The notes beneath the pieces are model-generated. The model was not told the DNA's origin. It did no database searches and saw nothing but the letters and a program-made list of their open reading frames with translations. Below are positions 39,608 through 48,220 of a DNA stretch of 64,000 bases, piece by piece (the first letter of the stretch is position 1; each line of letters opens with the position of its first letter). Source of the DNA: Flavobacterium hibisci (GTDB taxonomy: Bacteria > Bacteroidota > Bacteroidia > Flavobacteriales > Flavobacteriaceae); contig NZ_JAIQDW010000003.1 of assembly GCF_020026925.1 (NCBI RefSeq), forward strand, positions 285,390-349,389, read 5' to 3'. The position numbers and the translations under genes were made by a program.

Positions 39608-39958
39608 ATGTCACACGAGCACGTATCAAATACAAAAAGAATCTGGTTTGTTTTTGCATTACTATCAGTAGTAACTACAGTAGAGGTTATTCTTGGTATT
39701 TATAAACCAGCATCATTAGAGTTTAATCATTTTATTGGTTTGAATTTATTAAACTGGATATTTTATATCTTAACAATATTCAAAGCTTACTATATTGTAT
39801 GGGCATTTATGCACATGGAAGGTGAAAAAAGCAGCCTTAGATGGTCTGTTGTATCGCCTGTTATTTTCCTTGTTCTGTATTTATTGTTCATTCTCTTAAC
39901 TGAAGGACATTATATTTATGGGGTTTTTAAAGATTCTACTATTAAATGGAATTTTTAA
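39608..39958 (+). CDS. Cytochrome c oxidase subunit IV-type protein
   Basis: A 116-residue membrane protein of the prokaryotic cytochrome c oxidase subunit IV family. Three helices are visible: about 13-33, 46-68 (with the usual KAYYIVWAFMHMEGEK after it) and 82-102. The small subunit stabilises the oxidase and has no cofactor. It starts 18 bases after coxC and is followed by a terminator, closing the ctaB-coxC transcript. Confidence 0.92.
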   Translation: MSHEHVSNTKRIWFVFALLSVVTTVEVILGIYKPASLEFNHFIGLNLLNWIFYILTIFKAYYIVWAFMHMEGEKSSLRWSVVSPVIFLVLYLLFILLTEGHYIYGVFKDSTIKWNF

Positions 39959-39978
39959 CATGATATTAATTCGAAAAG

Positions 39979-40004
39979 AAGCTCCGTTTAACGGAGCTTT
40001 TTTT
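39979..40004 (+). terminator. Terminator after subunit IV
   Basis: AAGCTCCGT (39979-39987), loop TTA, ACGGAGCTT (39991-39999), then a run of T. The T run leads straight into the next -7 box. Confidence 0.85.
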
Positions 40005-40011
40005 ATTTTTG
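40004..40011 (+). promoter_or_regulatory. -7 box of the Sco-like gene cluster
   Basis: TATTTTTG overlaps the tail of the preceding terminator and lies 24 bases before the ATG at 40036. Confidence 0.45.
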
Positions 40012-40035
40012 TAGTCAATAATTTCCGCACTTACA

Positions 40036-40677
40036 ATGAAAAAAAATATAGTTCTCTTTGTGCTTTTTGTTTTGCCAATTGTCGCCTATTTGTTTTTTGC
40101 CTCCGGCGTAAATAGTTTTACAACACTTCCTGTAATTACACCAAAAATTAGTGATTTTGGCAATTGGAAATCCTTAAATGGCAAAAAAATTTCACTTGAT
40201 AAAAAGATAACGATTTTAGGTTTTGCAGGTTCCGATATTTTAAGCAATCGTGGTAATTATTTTAACTTAAACGAAAAAATTTACAAACGTTACAACGGAT
40301 TTGAAGATCTTCAGTTTGTAGTTTTATGCCCGCTTGGAACTGAAAAGCAAGCTCAGAAGATTGTAGATGCTTTATCTCCTTTTACAGATGTGAAAAACTG
40401 GAATTTTGTTTTTGCATCAAACCAAGATATTCAGAAGTTTTATGATCAGTTGCATTTAAAAGCGAAGCTGGACGAAAATCTGGGTACTCCTAATGTTTTT
40501 ATCGTTGATAAAGAAAGAAATTTAAGGGGGAGAAAAGATGATAAAGAATATAAAGAAGGCTATAATACCTTTCATCCTTCTGAATTGAGCAACGAGATGC
40601 TCGACGACTTTAAGATTATTCTTTACGAATACCGTGCAGCTCTTAAAAAGAATCATAATGCTACTAAACAACTCTAA
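40036..40677 (+). CDS. Membrane-anchored thioredoxin-fold protein without copper cysteines (Sco-like)
   Basis: A 213-residue protein with one N-terminal membrane anchor (IVLFVLFVLPIVAYLFFASG) and a soluble domain of thioredoxin-fold type. Its organisation parallels the Sco protein encoded next: a strand (KITILGFAG), a helix, then NVFIVDKERNLRGRKDD, equivalent to the Sco segment ALIDKEGNIRCRKDD. Where Sco has CPSIC, this protein has SDILSNRG. Its only Cys is in VVLCPLGTE, so it cannot bind copper in the Sco manner. A structural or partner role in oxidase assembly is an inference from position, 12 bases before sco. Confidence 0.72.
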   Translation: MKKNIVLFVLFVLPIVAYLFFASGVNSFTTLPVITPKISDFGNWKSLNGKKISLDKKITILGFAGSDILSNRGNYFNLNEKIYKRYNGFEDLQFVVLCPLGTEKQAQKIVDALSPFTDVKNWNFVFASNQDIQKFYDQLHLKAKLDENLGTPNVFIVDKERNLRGRKDDKEYKEGYNTFHPSELSNEMLDDFKIILYEYRAALKKNHNATKQL

Positions 40678-40689
40678 ATTTCAATTATA

Positions 40690-41379
40690 ATGTTTAAAAA
40701 TAAATCATATATCGGAATTTCGTTTATCATTTTAATCTTCGGAATTTATGCTGTGCCTAAAATTGTTGACAGAATCAAAAATGGCGATGTTGTTAAAGGA
40801 AATCGGTTAGACAACGTAGGTGAAAAAACTTCTAATGGAGACGCAAAATTACTGACAATAGGAAAGGCTCCAAAATTTGAGCTAATTAATCAGGATAATG
40901 TTAAGGTTTCAAATGAAACTTATAAAGGAAAAGTATATGTTTTAGAATTTTTCTTTACAACCTGTCCATCTATTTGCCCAAAGATGAATATGAGTATGTT
41001 AGAGATTGAAAAAACCTTTTTTGGCAATCCTAATTTTGGAATTGTTTCTATTACTATTGATCCGGCTCATGACACACCGCAGGTACTGAAAGATCACAGA
41101 AAATTGTTAGGTGTCAAATCTTCGACATGGAATTTCCTAACGGGAGATAAAGAAGCTATCATGGATTTGTCAAACAAAGGATTTAATCTTTATGCAGGTG
41201 AAAATGCAAAAGTGAACGGAGGATTTGAGCATTCAGGATTATTTGCCTTAATTGATAAAGAAGGAAACATCCGTTGCAGAAAAGATGACTTTGGGAATCC
41301 AATTTTATATTATGACGGATTAGATAAAAAAGGAGTAAGAGACATTCAACAGGATATTAAAATATTATTAGAAGAATAA
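40690..41379 (+). CDS. Sco1/SenC-family copper chaperone for cytochrome c oxidase
   Basis: A 229-residue periplasmic protein anchored by an N-terminal helix (about 6-24). The copper-binding residues are complete: Cys92 and Cys96 in TTCPSICPKMN, and His181 in GGFEHSGLF. The thioredoxin-like core includes VSITIDPAHDTP. Sco proteins deliver copper to, or reduce the cysteines of, the CuA site, which fits the intact CuA motif in coxB. It is located between the cysteine-less paralogue and a DUF420 gene, 1 base before the latter. Confidence 0.95.
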   Translation: MFKNKSYIGISFIILIFGIYAVPKIVDRIKNGDVVKGNRLDNVGEKTSNGDAKLLTIGKAPKFELINQDNVKVSNETYKGKVYVLEFFFTTCPSICPKMNMSMLEIEKTFFGNPNFGIVSITIDPAHDTPQVLKDHRKLLGVKSSTWNFLTGDKEAIMDLSNKGFNLYAGENAKVNGGFEHSGLFALIDKEGNIRCRKDDFGNPILYYDGLDKKGVRDIQQDIKILLEE

Positions 41380-41380
41380 A

Positions 41381-41923
41381 ATGGAAGATCATTCATTAGA
41401 AAAAAAATACAATAAATTTATCATTGCTGTTTCAATTGTAATTCCGGTTGTGGTAGCCATTTTATTTGGTGTAAAACTTAAAGATTTTGGTTATAATGTA
41501 GAACCGCTATCGTTTTTGCCTCCAATATATGCAGCTATAAATGGTATTACGGCTGTTGTTTTGGTTTTGGCAGTTGTTGCAATTAAAAAAGGGAATCAGA
41601 AAACCCATGAACGTTTAATGACAACTGCGATTGGATTATCAGTAGCATTTTTAGTAATGTATGTGGCCTATCACATGACGGCTGATTCAACAAAGTTTGG
41701 AGGAGAAGGAGTTGTTAAGTTAATCTATTTCTTTATTTTGATCACTCACATATTATTGTCGATTGCTATTATTCCTTTGGTTTTGATCACTTATGTTAGA
41801 GCTTTAGCAAAACGATTTGATAAGCATAGAAAAATTGCTAAAATTACGTTCCCACTTTGGTTATATGTTGCCGTTACAGGTGTAATAGTTTATTTAATGA
41901 TTTCTCCTTATTATGCGCACTAA
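41381..41923 (+). CDS. DUF420 membrane protein
   Basis: A 180-residue membrane protein with five hydrophobic helices. It carries the DUF420 hallmarks AINGITAVVLVLAVVAIKKG, QKTHERLMTTAIGLSVAF and HRKIAKITFPLWLYVAVTGV. Several His lie at membrane boundaries (His79, His100, His123, His151). DUF420 proteins occur next to oxidase and Sco genes in many bacteria, so an assembly role is likely but unproven. The next gene overlaps its last 11 bases. Confidence 0.9.
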   Translation: MEDHSLEKKYNKFIIAVSIVIPVVVAILFGVKLKDFGYNVEPLSFLPPIYAAINGITAVVLVLAVVAIKKGNQKTHERLMTTAIGLSVAFLVMYVAYHMTADSTKFGGEGVVKLIYFFILITHILLSIAIIPLVLITYVRALAKRFDKHRKIAKITFPLWLYVAVTGVIVYLMISPYYAH

Positions 41924-42179
41924 AAACAAAAATATTCAAATCTTAAATTCCAAATTTAAAACTTTTGTTTTTGGAATTTTCTTTTTCTTTATTGGAATTG
42001 CTTCAAATGCTCAGTGTGCCATGTGCCGTGCTGCGCTTTCAGGAGAGTCTAACATTAAAAAAGCCGAAGCAGTAAATGATGGAATTGTTTATTTAATGGT
42101 CATTCCGTATTTGTTAGTAGCTATAATTGGAGTTTTAATTTATAAGATGTACCAATCAAAAAGCAAAAAGACCGAATAA
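41913..42179 (+). CDS. Small CxxC membrane protein
   Basis: An 88-residue protein. An N-terminal hydrophobic helix (about 16-32, signal or anchor) leads to AQCAMCRAALSGE, then a short linker and a second helix (about 59-79) with a basic tail. The CxxC motif just outside the membrane could bind copper or exchange disulfides. Its place at the end of the Sco-DUF420 cluster suggests a part in oxidase maturation. I do not recognise a named family. It overlaps the DUF420 gene by 11 bases. Confidence 0.75.
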   Translation: MRTKNKNIQILNSKFKTFVFGIFFFFIGIASNAQCAMCRAALSGESNIKKAEAVNDGIVYLMVIPYLLVAIIGVLIYKMYQSKSKKTE

Positions 42180-42192
42180 ATTCGGTCTTTTT
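42165..42192. terminator. Bidirectional terminator between convergent genes
   Basis: AAAAAGACCGAA (42165-42176), loop TAAA, TTCGGTCTTTTT (42181-42192): a perfect 12-bp stem usable on both strands. It overlaps the end and stop codon of the CxxC gene and abuts the DUF4403 stop. Confidence 0.9.
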
Positions 42193-43599
42193 TCATTTCA
42201 ATCCATTAACAGAAACATTAACTGTTCCGTTTATTTTTATAAATGCTATAATAGCCTGATTGGTTAATTGTATTTTATCAAACTGTATGTCTTCCATTTT
42301 TCCATTAATAAATACACCAGGCATTGGGGAATAATTTTTAAGATAAGCGGCCATGGTTTTTTTGCCCTCTTCTAAATTAGGCTGTATGGAATATCGGCAG
42401 TTTTCTTCCATTTTTTTTAAGATGTAACCCTGAGCAAGCCAGTTTGCAGTTCGCATCAATTTACTTTTGGTATCCAAAACATAATCCAGTTTATCAAAAT
42501 AAATTTCTTTGGTCTGAGGATTATATTGAGGAAATCCGTTTAAATATATGGTTCCGTTGACAGATCCTAAAACATCCAGTGCGATTACCATTTTTGCATC
42601 TTTATGCCAAATTTCAACATTTTTTACCGTTACCTTTTTATTTCCCGAACCGAATTCCTGTCCTGCAAAATTTTTAGTCATGATTTTTGAAGTATCGACA
42701 TAACTTGATATAGCAGCAATATTGGTCGTAATTTGATTTGGAATTTTAGCAACTGGTTTCAAAACAATCTTTGAAGCATTAAATTTAGATTCGGGTTGTT
42801 TGCCAATAACAGTTTCCATATTGCATTTTATTCCCATGTCCAGTAAAAATGAATCATTTTTAAGTTTGGCATTAGTAGAATATATTTCTACCGGAGCAAT
42901 TCTGAGCCAGCTCTCATAAGTTTCATTCATTTGAAAAGGAGTGCAGATTTTTTCTAAAGCAGATAAAACATTTGGTTTAAAATCCATTGATTTTTCAATT
43001 GCATCATCTATGCTCTTTTCAATTTTGGATTTGAACATTGAGATTGCCGGATTTGCTAAATAAGTGATAGGCATATTTTTTCCAAAAACAGTCATCGTTG
43101 GACTTTCATTCCAGTCAAGGGATTTGAACGCTGTTTTTGTATTGAGTTTCCAGTTTGTCAAAGTGACCTCGCTTGATAAAGTAATGATGCCATTTAAATT
43201 GAATTCACGTGTGTCATAAAGTGCAACGCCCATTTTTTTAGTGCCAATTCGGTATTTGATATTTGCTTTTAAGGGTAAAATAGTTTTTATCTTTTTATCT
43301 GTATTTGCAGGATCATTTTGAATTTTGATTGGCGCCTGTTTCCAGATTTTTATTTCGATATCATCATCCTCAATGTCATTGTTTTCGTAAATTAATCCAT
43401 TTAAAAGAGCATTGGTTTGATTTTCTATGTCTTTTAATTTTACCGTGATTGGTAAATTAATAAAAGACGGATTACTGTCATAAATCAACGGACTTGCATC
43501 ATCCGGTTCAGGTTTTAAAGTAGCTAGCTTTTGAGAAGTCGAACAGCTGATGCATAATGTTAAGATTATGAAAAGAACTGAAGAAAAAAGAAATTTCAT
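42193..43599 (-). CDS. DUF4403 family lipoprotein
   Basis: A 468-residue exported lipoprotein. The signal peptide ends in a lipobox (ILTLCISC, Cys near 19). The mature part contains NPSFINLPITVKLKDIENQ and the end GTVNVSVNGLK, which I recognise as typical of DUF4403. The fold may be a lipid-binding tubular type, but that is not established from sequence here. No catalytic motif is visible. It stands alone on the minus strand, diverging from the efflux operon across 174 bases. Confidence 0.8.
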   Translation of the reverse strand: MKFLFSSVLFIILTLCISCSTSQKLATLKPEPDDASPLIYDSNPSFINLPITVKLKDIENQTNALLNGLIYENNDIEDDDIEIKIWKQAPIKIQNDPANTDKKIKTILPLKANIKYRIGTKKMGVALYDTREFNLNGIITLSSEVTLTNWKLNTKTAFKSLDWNESPTMTVFGKNMPITYLANPAISMFKSKIEKSIDDAIEKSMDFKPNVLSALEKICTPFQMNETYESWLRIAPVEIYSTNAKLKNDSFLLDMGIKCNMETVIGKQPESKFNASKIVLKPVAKIPNQITTNIAAISSYVDTSKIMTKNFAGQEFGSGNKKVTVKNVEIWHKDAKMVIALDVLGSVNGTIYLNGFPQYNPQTKEIYFDKLDYVLDTKSKLMRTANWLAQGYILKKMEENCRYSIQPNLEEGKKTMAAYLKNYSPMPGVFINGKMEDIQFDKIQLTNQAIIAFIKINGTVNVSVNGLK

Positions 43600-43619
43600 T
43601 TGAAGGTTTTTTAATGAAG

Positions 43620-43627
43620 CAAAATTA
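43620..43627 (-). promoter_or_regulatory. -7 box of the DUF4403 gene
   Basis: On the minus strand TAATTTTG (43627 to 43620), 20 bases before the ATG. No -33 TTG at normal spacing. Confidence 0.4.
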
Positions 43628-43773
43628 AGAAAACAATTATATTCTTTGAAAAAAGTGTAACAATTAGTCGATAATGAAGTCTTATTCTAAAAGCCATACA
43701 AAATTTATTAACTTTTTCTTACCATAAAATACGTAATTAAAATGTTATTATTGTCTTAAAATTCAGCGGTATT

Positions 43774-44475
43774 ATGATTGAAATCAAAGATTTGCATAAG
43801 TCCTATAAAATGGGGAGTTCAGAATTGCACGTACTAAAAGGAATAAATTTTAATATAGAAGAAGGCGAGCTGGTTGCTATAATGGGATCTTCGGGTTCCG
43901 GAAAATCGACCCTTCTGAATATTTTAGGGATTTTGGATGAAGCAGATTCTGGCAGCTATATCCTGGATAAAACTCCTATAAAAAAACTTAATGAAACAAT
44001 TGCTTCCAGATATCGAAACAAATTTTTAGGATTTGTTTTTCAGTCTTTCAATTTGATAAATTATAAAACCGCACTAGATAATGTTGCAATGCCCTTGTAT
44101 TATCAGGGCGTTAAGAGGAAAGAACGTTATGAAATTGCGATGAAATATCTGGAGAAAGTTGGTCTGGGGTCGCATTCACATCATTTGCCAAATGAACTTT
44201 CTGGAGGACAAAAACAACGTGTTGCAATTGCAAGAGCTTTGGCATCAAACCCAAAAGTTTTACTGGCAGATGAACCAACTGGTGCTTTAGATACAAAAAC
44301 CTCCTATGAAGTTATGGAACTTATTCAGGGAATTAATGATGAAGGAAAAACCATTTTGATTGTTACCCACGAACCTGATATTGCTGCAATGTGCAAAAGA
44401 AATGTAGTGCTGAAAGATGGATTGATCATTGATGATAAAAAAGTAGAACAAGTTAGAGCTTCAGCGTATGTTTAA
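43774..44475 (+). CDS. ABC transporter ATPase, MacB/LolD type
   Basis: A 233-residue ATP-binding subunit. Walker A is GSSGSGKST, the signature LSGGQKQRVAIARAL, and Walker B VLLADEPTGALDT with the H-loop in TILIVTHEP. These are the features of the MacB/LolD subfamily, which drives mechanotransmission rather than bulk transport through the membrane. It is the first gene of a six-gene efflux locus and overlaps the next gene by 8 bases. Confidence 0.95.
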   Translation: MIEIKDLHKSYKMGSSELHVLKGINFNIEEGELVAIMGSSGSGKSTLLNILGILDEADSGSYILDKTPIKKLNETIASRYRNKFLGFVFQSFNLINYKTALDNVAMPLYYQGVKRKERYEIAMKYLEKVGLGSHSHHLPNELSGGQKQRVAIARALASNPKVLLADEPTGALDTKTSYEVMELIQGINDEGKTILIVTHEPDIAAMCKRNVVLKDGLIIDDKKVEQVRASAYV

Positions 44476-45712
44476 TATTGAGCGTTGGCAGGAAATATTT
44501 GAAGCAATCTCGAAAAACAAGTTAAGAACTTTTTTGACAGGAGTTTCTGTTGCTTCGGGAATTTTTATTTTGGTCATTTTACTGGGTGCAGGTAAGGGAC
44601 TTCAGAACGGAATTGAAAAGCAGTTCGAGAATGATGCCAAAGGAATAATTGAAGTTTGGTCCGAAACAACAACCAAACAATATAAGGGGCTTAACCCAGG
44701 AAGGCAAATTCAGTTAAGAAATAGTGATTATGATCTTCCGGTTAAAAAGTTTGGTGATGAGATTGATAAAAAATCTTCTGTACGCAGTACCTGGGGAGGG
44801 ATTGTAAGTTATGGAAAAGAGTCTGGAAACTACCAATTTAGAGGAATTAGTCCGGATTACTTGTCTCTTGAAAATGCTACTATTATTAATGGGCGTTTTA
44901 TTAATAATAGCGATATGATAAATAATGAGAAAGTAGTAGCTATTGGTTTGAAGGTAAAGCAGGACCTGTTTAAAGAAGAAGATCCGATAGGGAAAGAAAT
45001 TTTAGTCAATAATATTAATTTTAAAGTAATTGGGGTTTTTACAGATCCTTCAGGAGAACGTGAAGAATCAAGGGTTTATATGCCCATGTCTACCAATCAG
45101 CGGGCTTTTGGTGCAGGAGATAAAATAAACGGTATGCAGTTTGTTTTAAATAAAAAAATGAATTATGATGAAGCTTTAGCACAATCAAAAAAATTTACAG
45201 AAGAGGTAAAGGCACTTTTAAAAAGTAAAAATGTGGTTGCACCTGATGATGATAGTGGAATACGTGCTTATAATTCGGTAGAAGAAGCCAAACAATTTTA
45301 TGATTTAAATCTTTTTATCAGACTGTTTTTTTGGTGGGTGGGTATTTGTACCATCATCGCCGGAGTTGTAGGGGTAAGTAACATTATGCTTATTGTGGTA
45401 AAGGAAAGAACAAAAGAGATTGGAATTAGAAAAGCGCTTGGGGCATCACCATTTTCTATTATTTCTATGATTCTTCATGAGTCTATTTTTATAACTACTA
45501 TAGCAGGTTTTACAGGTTTATTGGCGAGTCTTTTATTATTAGAATTTGTTGGGCCAATGGTTCAGAGCGAATATTTCAGAAATCCTGAAGTAGATTTTGG
45601 CGTGGCTTTAACAACGCTTGTTTTGCTTGTATTTGCAGGAGCAATGGCTGGCTTTTTTCCGGCATACAGAGCTGCTAAAATAAAACCTATTGTAGCACTT
45701 AGAGACGAATAA
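44468..45712 (+). CDS. MacB-type ABC permease (first copy)
   Basis: A 414-residue permease with one N-terminal helix (about 19-41), a large periplasmic MacB core domain (about 45-280) and three C-terminal helices of the FtsX type. The conserved linker NIMLIVVKERTKEIGIRKAL lies before the penultimate helices. It is paired with a second, related permease, so the working transporter is probably a heterodimer of permeases with a homodimeric ATPase. The gene overlaps the ATPase gene and is followed 2 bases later by the second permease. Confidence 0.94.
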   Translation: MFNIERWQEIFEAISKNKLRTFLTGVSVASGIFILVILLGAGKGLQNGIEKQFENDAKGIIEVWSETTTKQYKGLNPGRQIQLRNSDYDLPVKKFGDEIDKKSSVRSTWGGIVSYGKESGNYQFRGISPDYLSLENATIINGRFINNSDMINNEKVVAIGLKVKQDLFKEEDPIGKEILVNNINFKVIGVFTDPSGEREESRVYMPMSTNQRAFGAGDKINGMQFVLNKKMNYDEALAQSKKFTEEVKALLKSKNVVAPDDDSGIRAYNSVEEAKQFYDLNLFIRLFFWWVGICTIIAGVVGVSNIMLIVVKERTKEIGIRKALGASPFSIISMILHESIFITTIAGFTGLLASLLLLEFVGPMVQSEYFRNPEVDFGVALTTLVLLVFAGAMAGFFPAYRAAKIKPIVALRDE

Positions 45713-45714
45713 AT

Positions 45715-46980
45715 ATGTTTAGTAAAGATAATTGGGATGAGATTTTACAGGCTTTAACCGCCAACGTTTTCAGAACAGTCCTGACAGCATTCGGGGTATT
45801 TTGGGGTATATTTATTTTGGTAATATTACTTGCCGCAGGAAACGGCCTCGAAAACGGTGTAAAAAAAGGGTTTGACGGAATAGCGACAAACACCATGTTT
45901 ATGTGGAGTCAGACAACATCAAAAGCTTATAAAGGCTTGCCCAAGGTGCGCCGGTATGATTTTAGAAACAGTGATGTTGCTTCTTTAAAGGAGGCTTTTC
46001 CGGATTTATTATATGTTTCCCCACGAAATCAATTAGGCGATTTTAATGGAACTAATAATGTCGTTAGGGGAACAAAAACTTCGGCATTTACCATTTATGG
46101 TGATTATCCCGAACTGATTAAGCAACAGCCGATGGATATCATAAAAGGACGTTTTATCAATCAGCAGGATATTCTTGAAAGAAGAAAAATAGCAGTGATT
46201 GGAAAAGGTGTTATTGCGGAGCTTTATGGAAAAGAAGAAGAAGCTGTTGGCACTTATGTGAAAATTAACGGAATAAATTTTATGGTTGTTGGCGTTTATA
46301 AATCGAAACAACAGGGAGGAAATGCAGAGCAGGAACAAAAAAATATTTTCATCCCTTTTACTACTTTTCAGCAGTCTTTTAATTATGGGGATAAAGTAGG
46401 CTGGATGGCACTTACTGCAAAAGATGAAACCTCCATTACAGATTTAAAGCCAAAGATTTTGGACAAAATAAAAGCACTTCATTCTATAAATCCTAAAGAT
46501 GATCGTGCAGTAGGAAACTTCGATTTGTACGAACAGTTTAACAAGGTACAAAGTCTTTTTACTATTTTAAAAATCATTGCCTATTTTGTAGGGACTTTGG
46601 TTTTGATTTCAGGCGTAATTGGTATATCCAATATTATGCTTATTGTGGTAAAAGAAAGAACTAAAGAAATAGGAATACGAAGGGCTTTAGGGGCAACTCC
46701 GGGCGCTATCAGAGGACAGATTTTGTCAGAATCTATATTTTTAACAATCATTTCAGGTATGTTGGGAATTGCTGTAGCAACAGGGCTTATCGCGCTTTTA
46801 AATATGTTTTTAGATTCAATGCCCCCAAACAGCAATACCATGTTTGCAAATCCAAGTGTAGATTTAAGAGTAGTATTTGTGGCTTTATTAATCCTTGTTG
46901 GCTCAGGATTACTGGCAGGATTTATACCGGCTCAGACAGCAATCAATGTAAAACCGGTGGATGCTTTACGAACAGAATAA
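45715..46980 (+). CDS. MacB-type ABC permease (second copy)
   Basis: A 421-residue paralogue of the preceding permease with the same plan. An N-terminal helix (VFWGIFILVILLAAGNGLEN) is followed by a periplasmic core and three C-terminal helices, again with NIMLIVVKERTKEIGIR. The two copies are similar throughout but clearly diverged, as in an old tandem duplication. A heterodimeric permease pair is inferred. Confidence 0.94.
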   Translation: MFSKDNWDEILQALTANVFRTVLTAFGVFWGIFILVILLAAGNGLENGVKKGFDGIATNTMFMWSQTTSKAYKGLPKVRRYDFRNSDVASLKEAFPDLLYVSPRNQLGDFNGTNNVVRGTKTSAFTIYGDYPELIKQQPMDIIKGRFINQQDILERRKIAVIGKGVIAELYGKEEEAVGTYVKINGINFMVVGVYKSKQQGGNAEQEQKNIFIPFTTFQQSFNYGDKVGWMALTAKDETSITDLKPKILDKIKALHSINPKDDRAVGNFDLYEQFNKVQSLFTILKIIAYFVGTLVLISGVIGISNIMLIVVKERTKEIGIRRALGATPGAIRGQILSESIFLTIISGMLGIAVATGLIALLNMFLDSMPPNSNTMFANPSVDLRVVFVALLILVGSGLLAGFIPAQTAINVKPVDALRTE

Positions 46981-47019
46981 ATTATCAATCAAAATATAAT
47001 CGAATTAACAACTAACAAA

Positions 47020-48141
47020 ATGAAAAAAGGAGTAACCGTAACCATTTTAATTTTTATTGCTATAGTTTTCTTTGGCGCACTTTATTATCTGTATGCTAAA
47101 AATCAGGAGTCACCAGTTGTTTTTAAAACTGAAAAAGCTGAAATTAAAACGATTGTAAAAAATACGATTGCAACAGGAAATATCCAGCCAGATGAAGAGG
47201 TTCTGATCAAACCTAATATTTCAGGTATTATTGAGTCTGTTTATATTAAGGCGGGTGAAAAAATCAAAGCAGGAGATATGATTGCAAAAATCAGGGTTGT
47301 TGCTAATGTTTCTAATGTAAGCAGTACTCAAAATCAGGTTCAGACCGCTAAAATTGCATTAGACAATCAGGAGAAAATCTATCAGAGACAAAAAACATTA
47401 TTTGATAAAGATGTAATTTCTGCAAATGATTTTGATGCAGCCCAACTAGCTTATAAACAGGCAAAACAAAATTATCTGTCAGCAAAACAAAGTCTGGATA
47501 TCGTAAAAACAGGAACTACATCTTCATTAGGAAGCTATGCAAATACACTGATTCGTTCTACTGTAAACGGAATGGTTTTAGACGTGCCTGTAAAAGTTGG
47601 AAATCAGGTTATTGAAAGTAATAATTTTAATGAGGGAACTACAATAGCAAGCGTGGCAGATGTTGGAAGAATGATTTTTGTTGGAAAAATTGATGAATCT
47701 GAAGTAGGTAAAATAAAAGAAAGAATGCCTATTGAAATTACAATTGGAGCAATTGAAAACAAAAAATTTATGGCTGTTTTAACCTATATAGCTCCTAAGG
47801 GAGTAGTAGAAAACGGAGCTATCCAGTTTGAGATCAAAGCCTCTTTAGAAAATAATGATGCCACTTTTATCAGAGCAGGCTTAAGTGCAAATGCTTCTAT
47901 TATTTTAGAAAAAGCAGACAAAGTTTTGGCTATTAAAGAATCATTGGTTCAGTTTGACAAAAAAACTCAAAAGCCTTATGTTGAAATCGAAACAGCACCT
48001 CAAAAGTTCCAAAGAAAAGATGTAGTTCTGGGTGTAAGTGACGGGATTTATGTTCAGATTAAAAGCGGTGTTAAGGCATCTGATAAAATTAAAATCTGGA
48101 ATCAGGGACTCATCAATGAGGGAGAAGGCGAAAAAAAATAA
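47020..48141 (+). CDS. Periplasmic adaptor (membrane fusion) protein, MacA/HlyD type, first copy
   Basis: A 373-residue adaptor with an N-terminal membrane anchor (about 6-26). A biotinyl-lipoyl-like half motif (SGIIESVYIKAGEKIKAGDM) and a coiled-coil hairpin (about 100-160, NQVQTAKIALDNQEKIYQRQ) follow, then beta-barrel domains. It would connect the permeases to the TolC-type channel encoded next. The CDS follows the second permease by 39 bases. Confidence 0.93.
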   Translation: MKKGVTVTILIFIAIVFFGALYYLYAKNQESPVVFKTEKAEIKTIVKNTIATGNIQPDEEVLIKPNISGIIESVYIKAGEKIKAGDMIAKIRVVANVSNVSSTQNQVQTAKIALDNQEKIYQRQKTLFDKDVISANDFDAAQLAYKQAKQNYLSAKQSLDIVKTGTTSSLGSYANTLIRSTVNGMVLDVPVKVGNQVIESNNFNEGTTIASVADVGRMIFVGKIDESEVGKIKERMPIEITIGAIENKKFMAVLTYIAPKGVVENGAIQFEIKASLENNDATFIRAGLSANASIILEKADKVLAIKESLVQFDKKTQKPYVEIETAPQKFQRKDVVLGVSDGIYVQIKSGVKASDKIKIWNQGLINEGEGEKK

Positions 48142-48179
48142 TTTGATTATTTAAAGCGATTTTTGGACTTATAAAACGT

Positions 48180-48187
48180 TAAATTTG
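48180..48187 (+). promoter_or_regulatory. Possible internal -7 box before the TolC-like gene
   Basis: TAAATTTG followed by CA, 33 bases before the ATG at 48221. A TTG at 48163-48165 is 14 bases upstream, closer than usual. Confidence 0.35.
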
Positions 48188-48220
48188 CATGGTATCTGCT
48201 GTGCTTTCATTTCAAAATAT

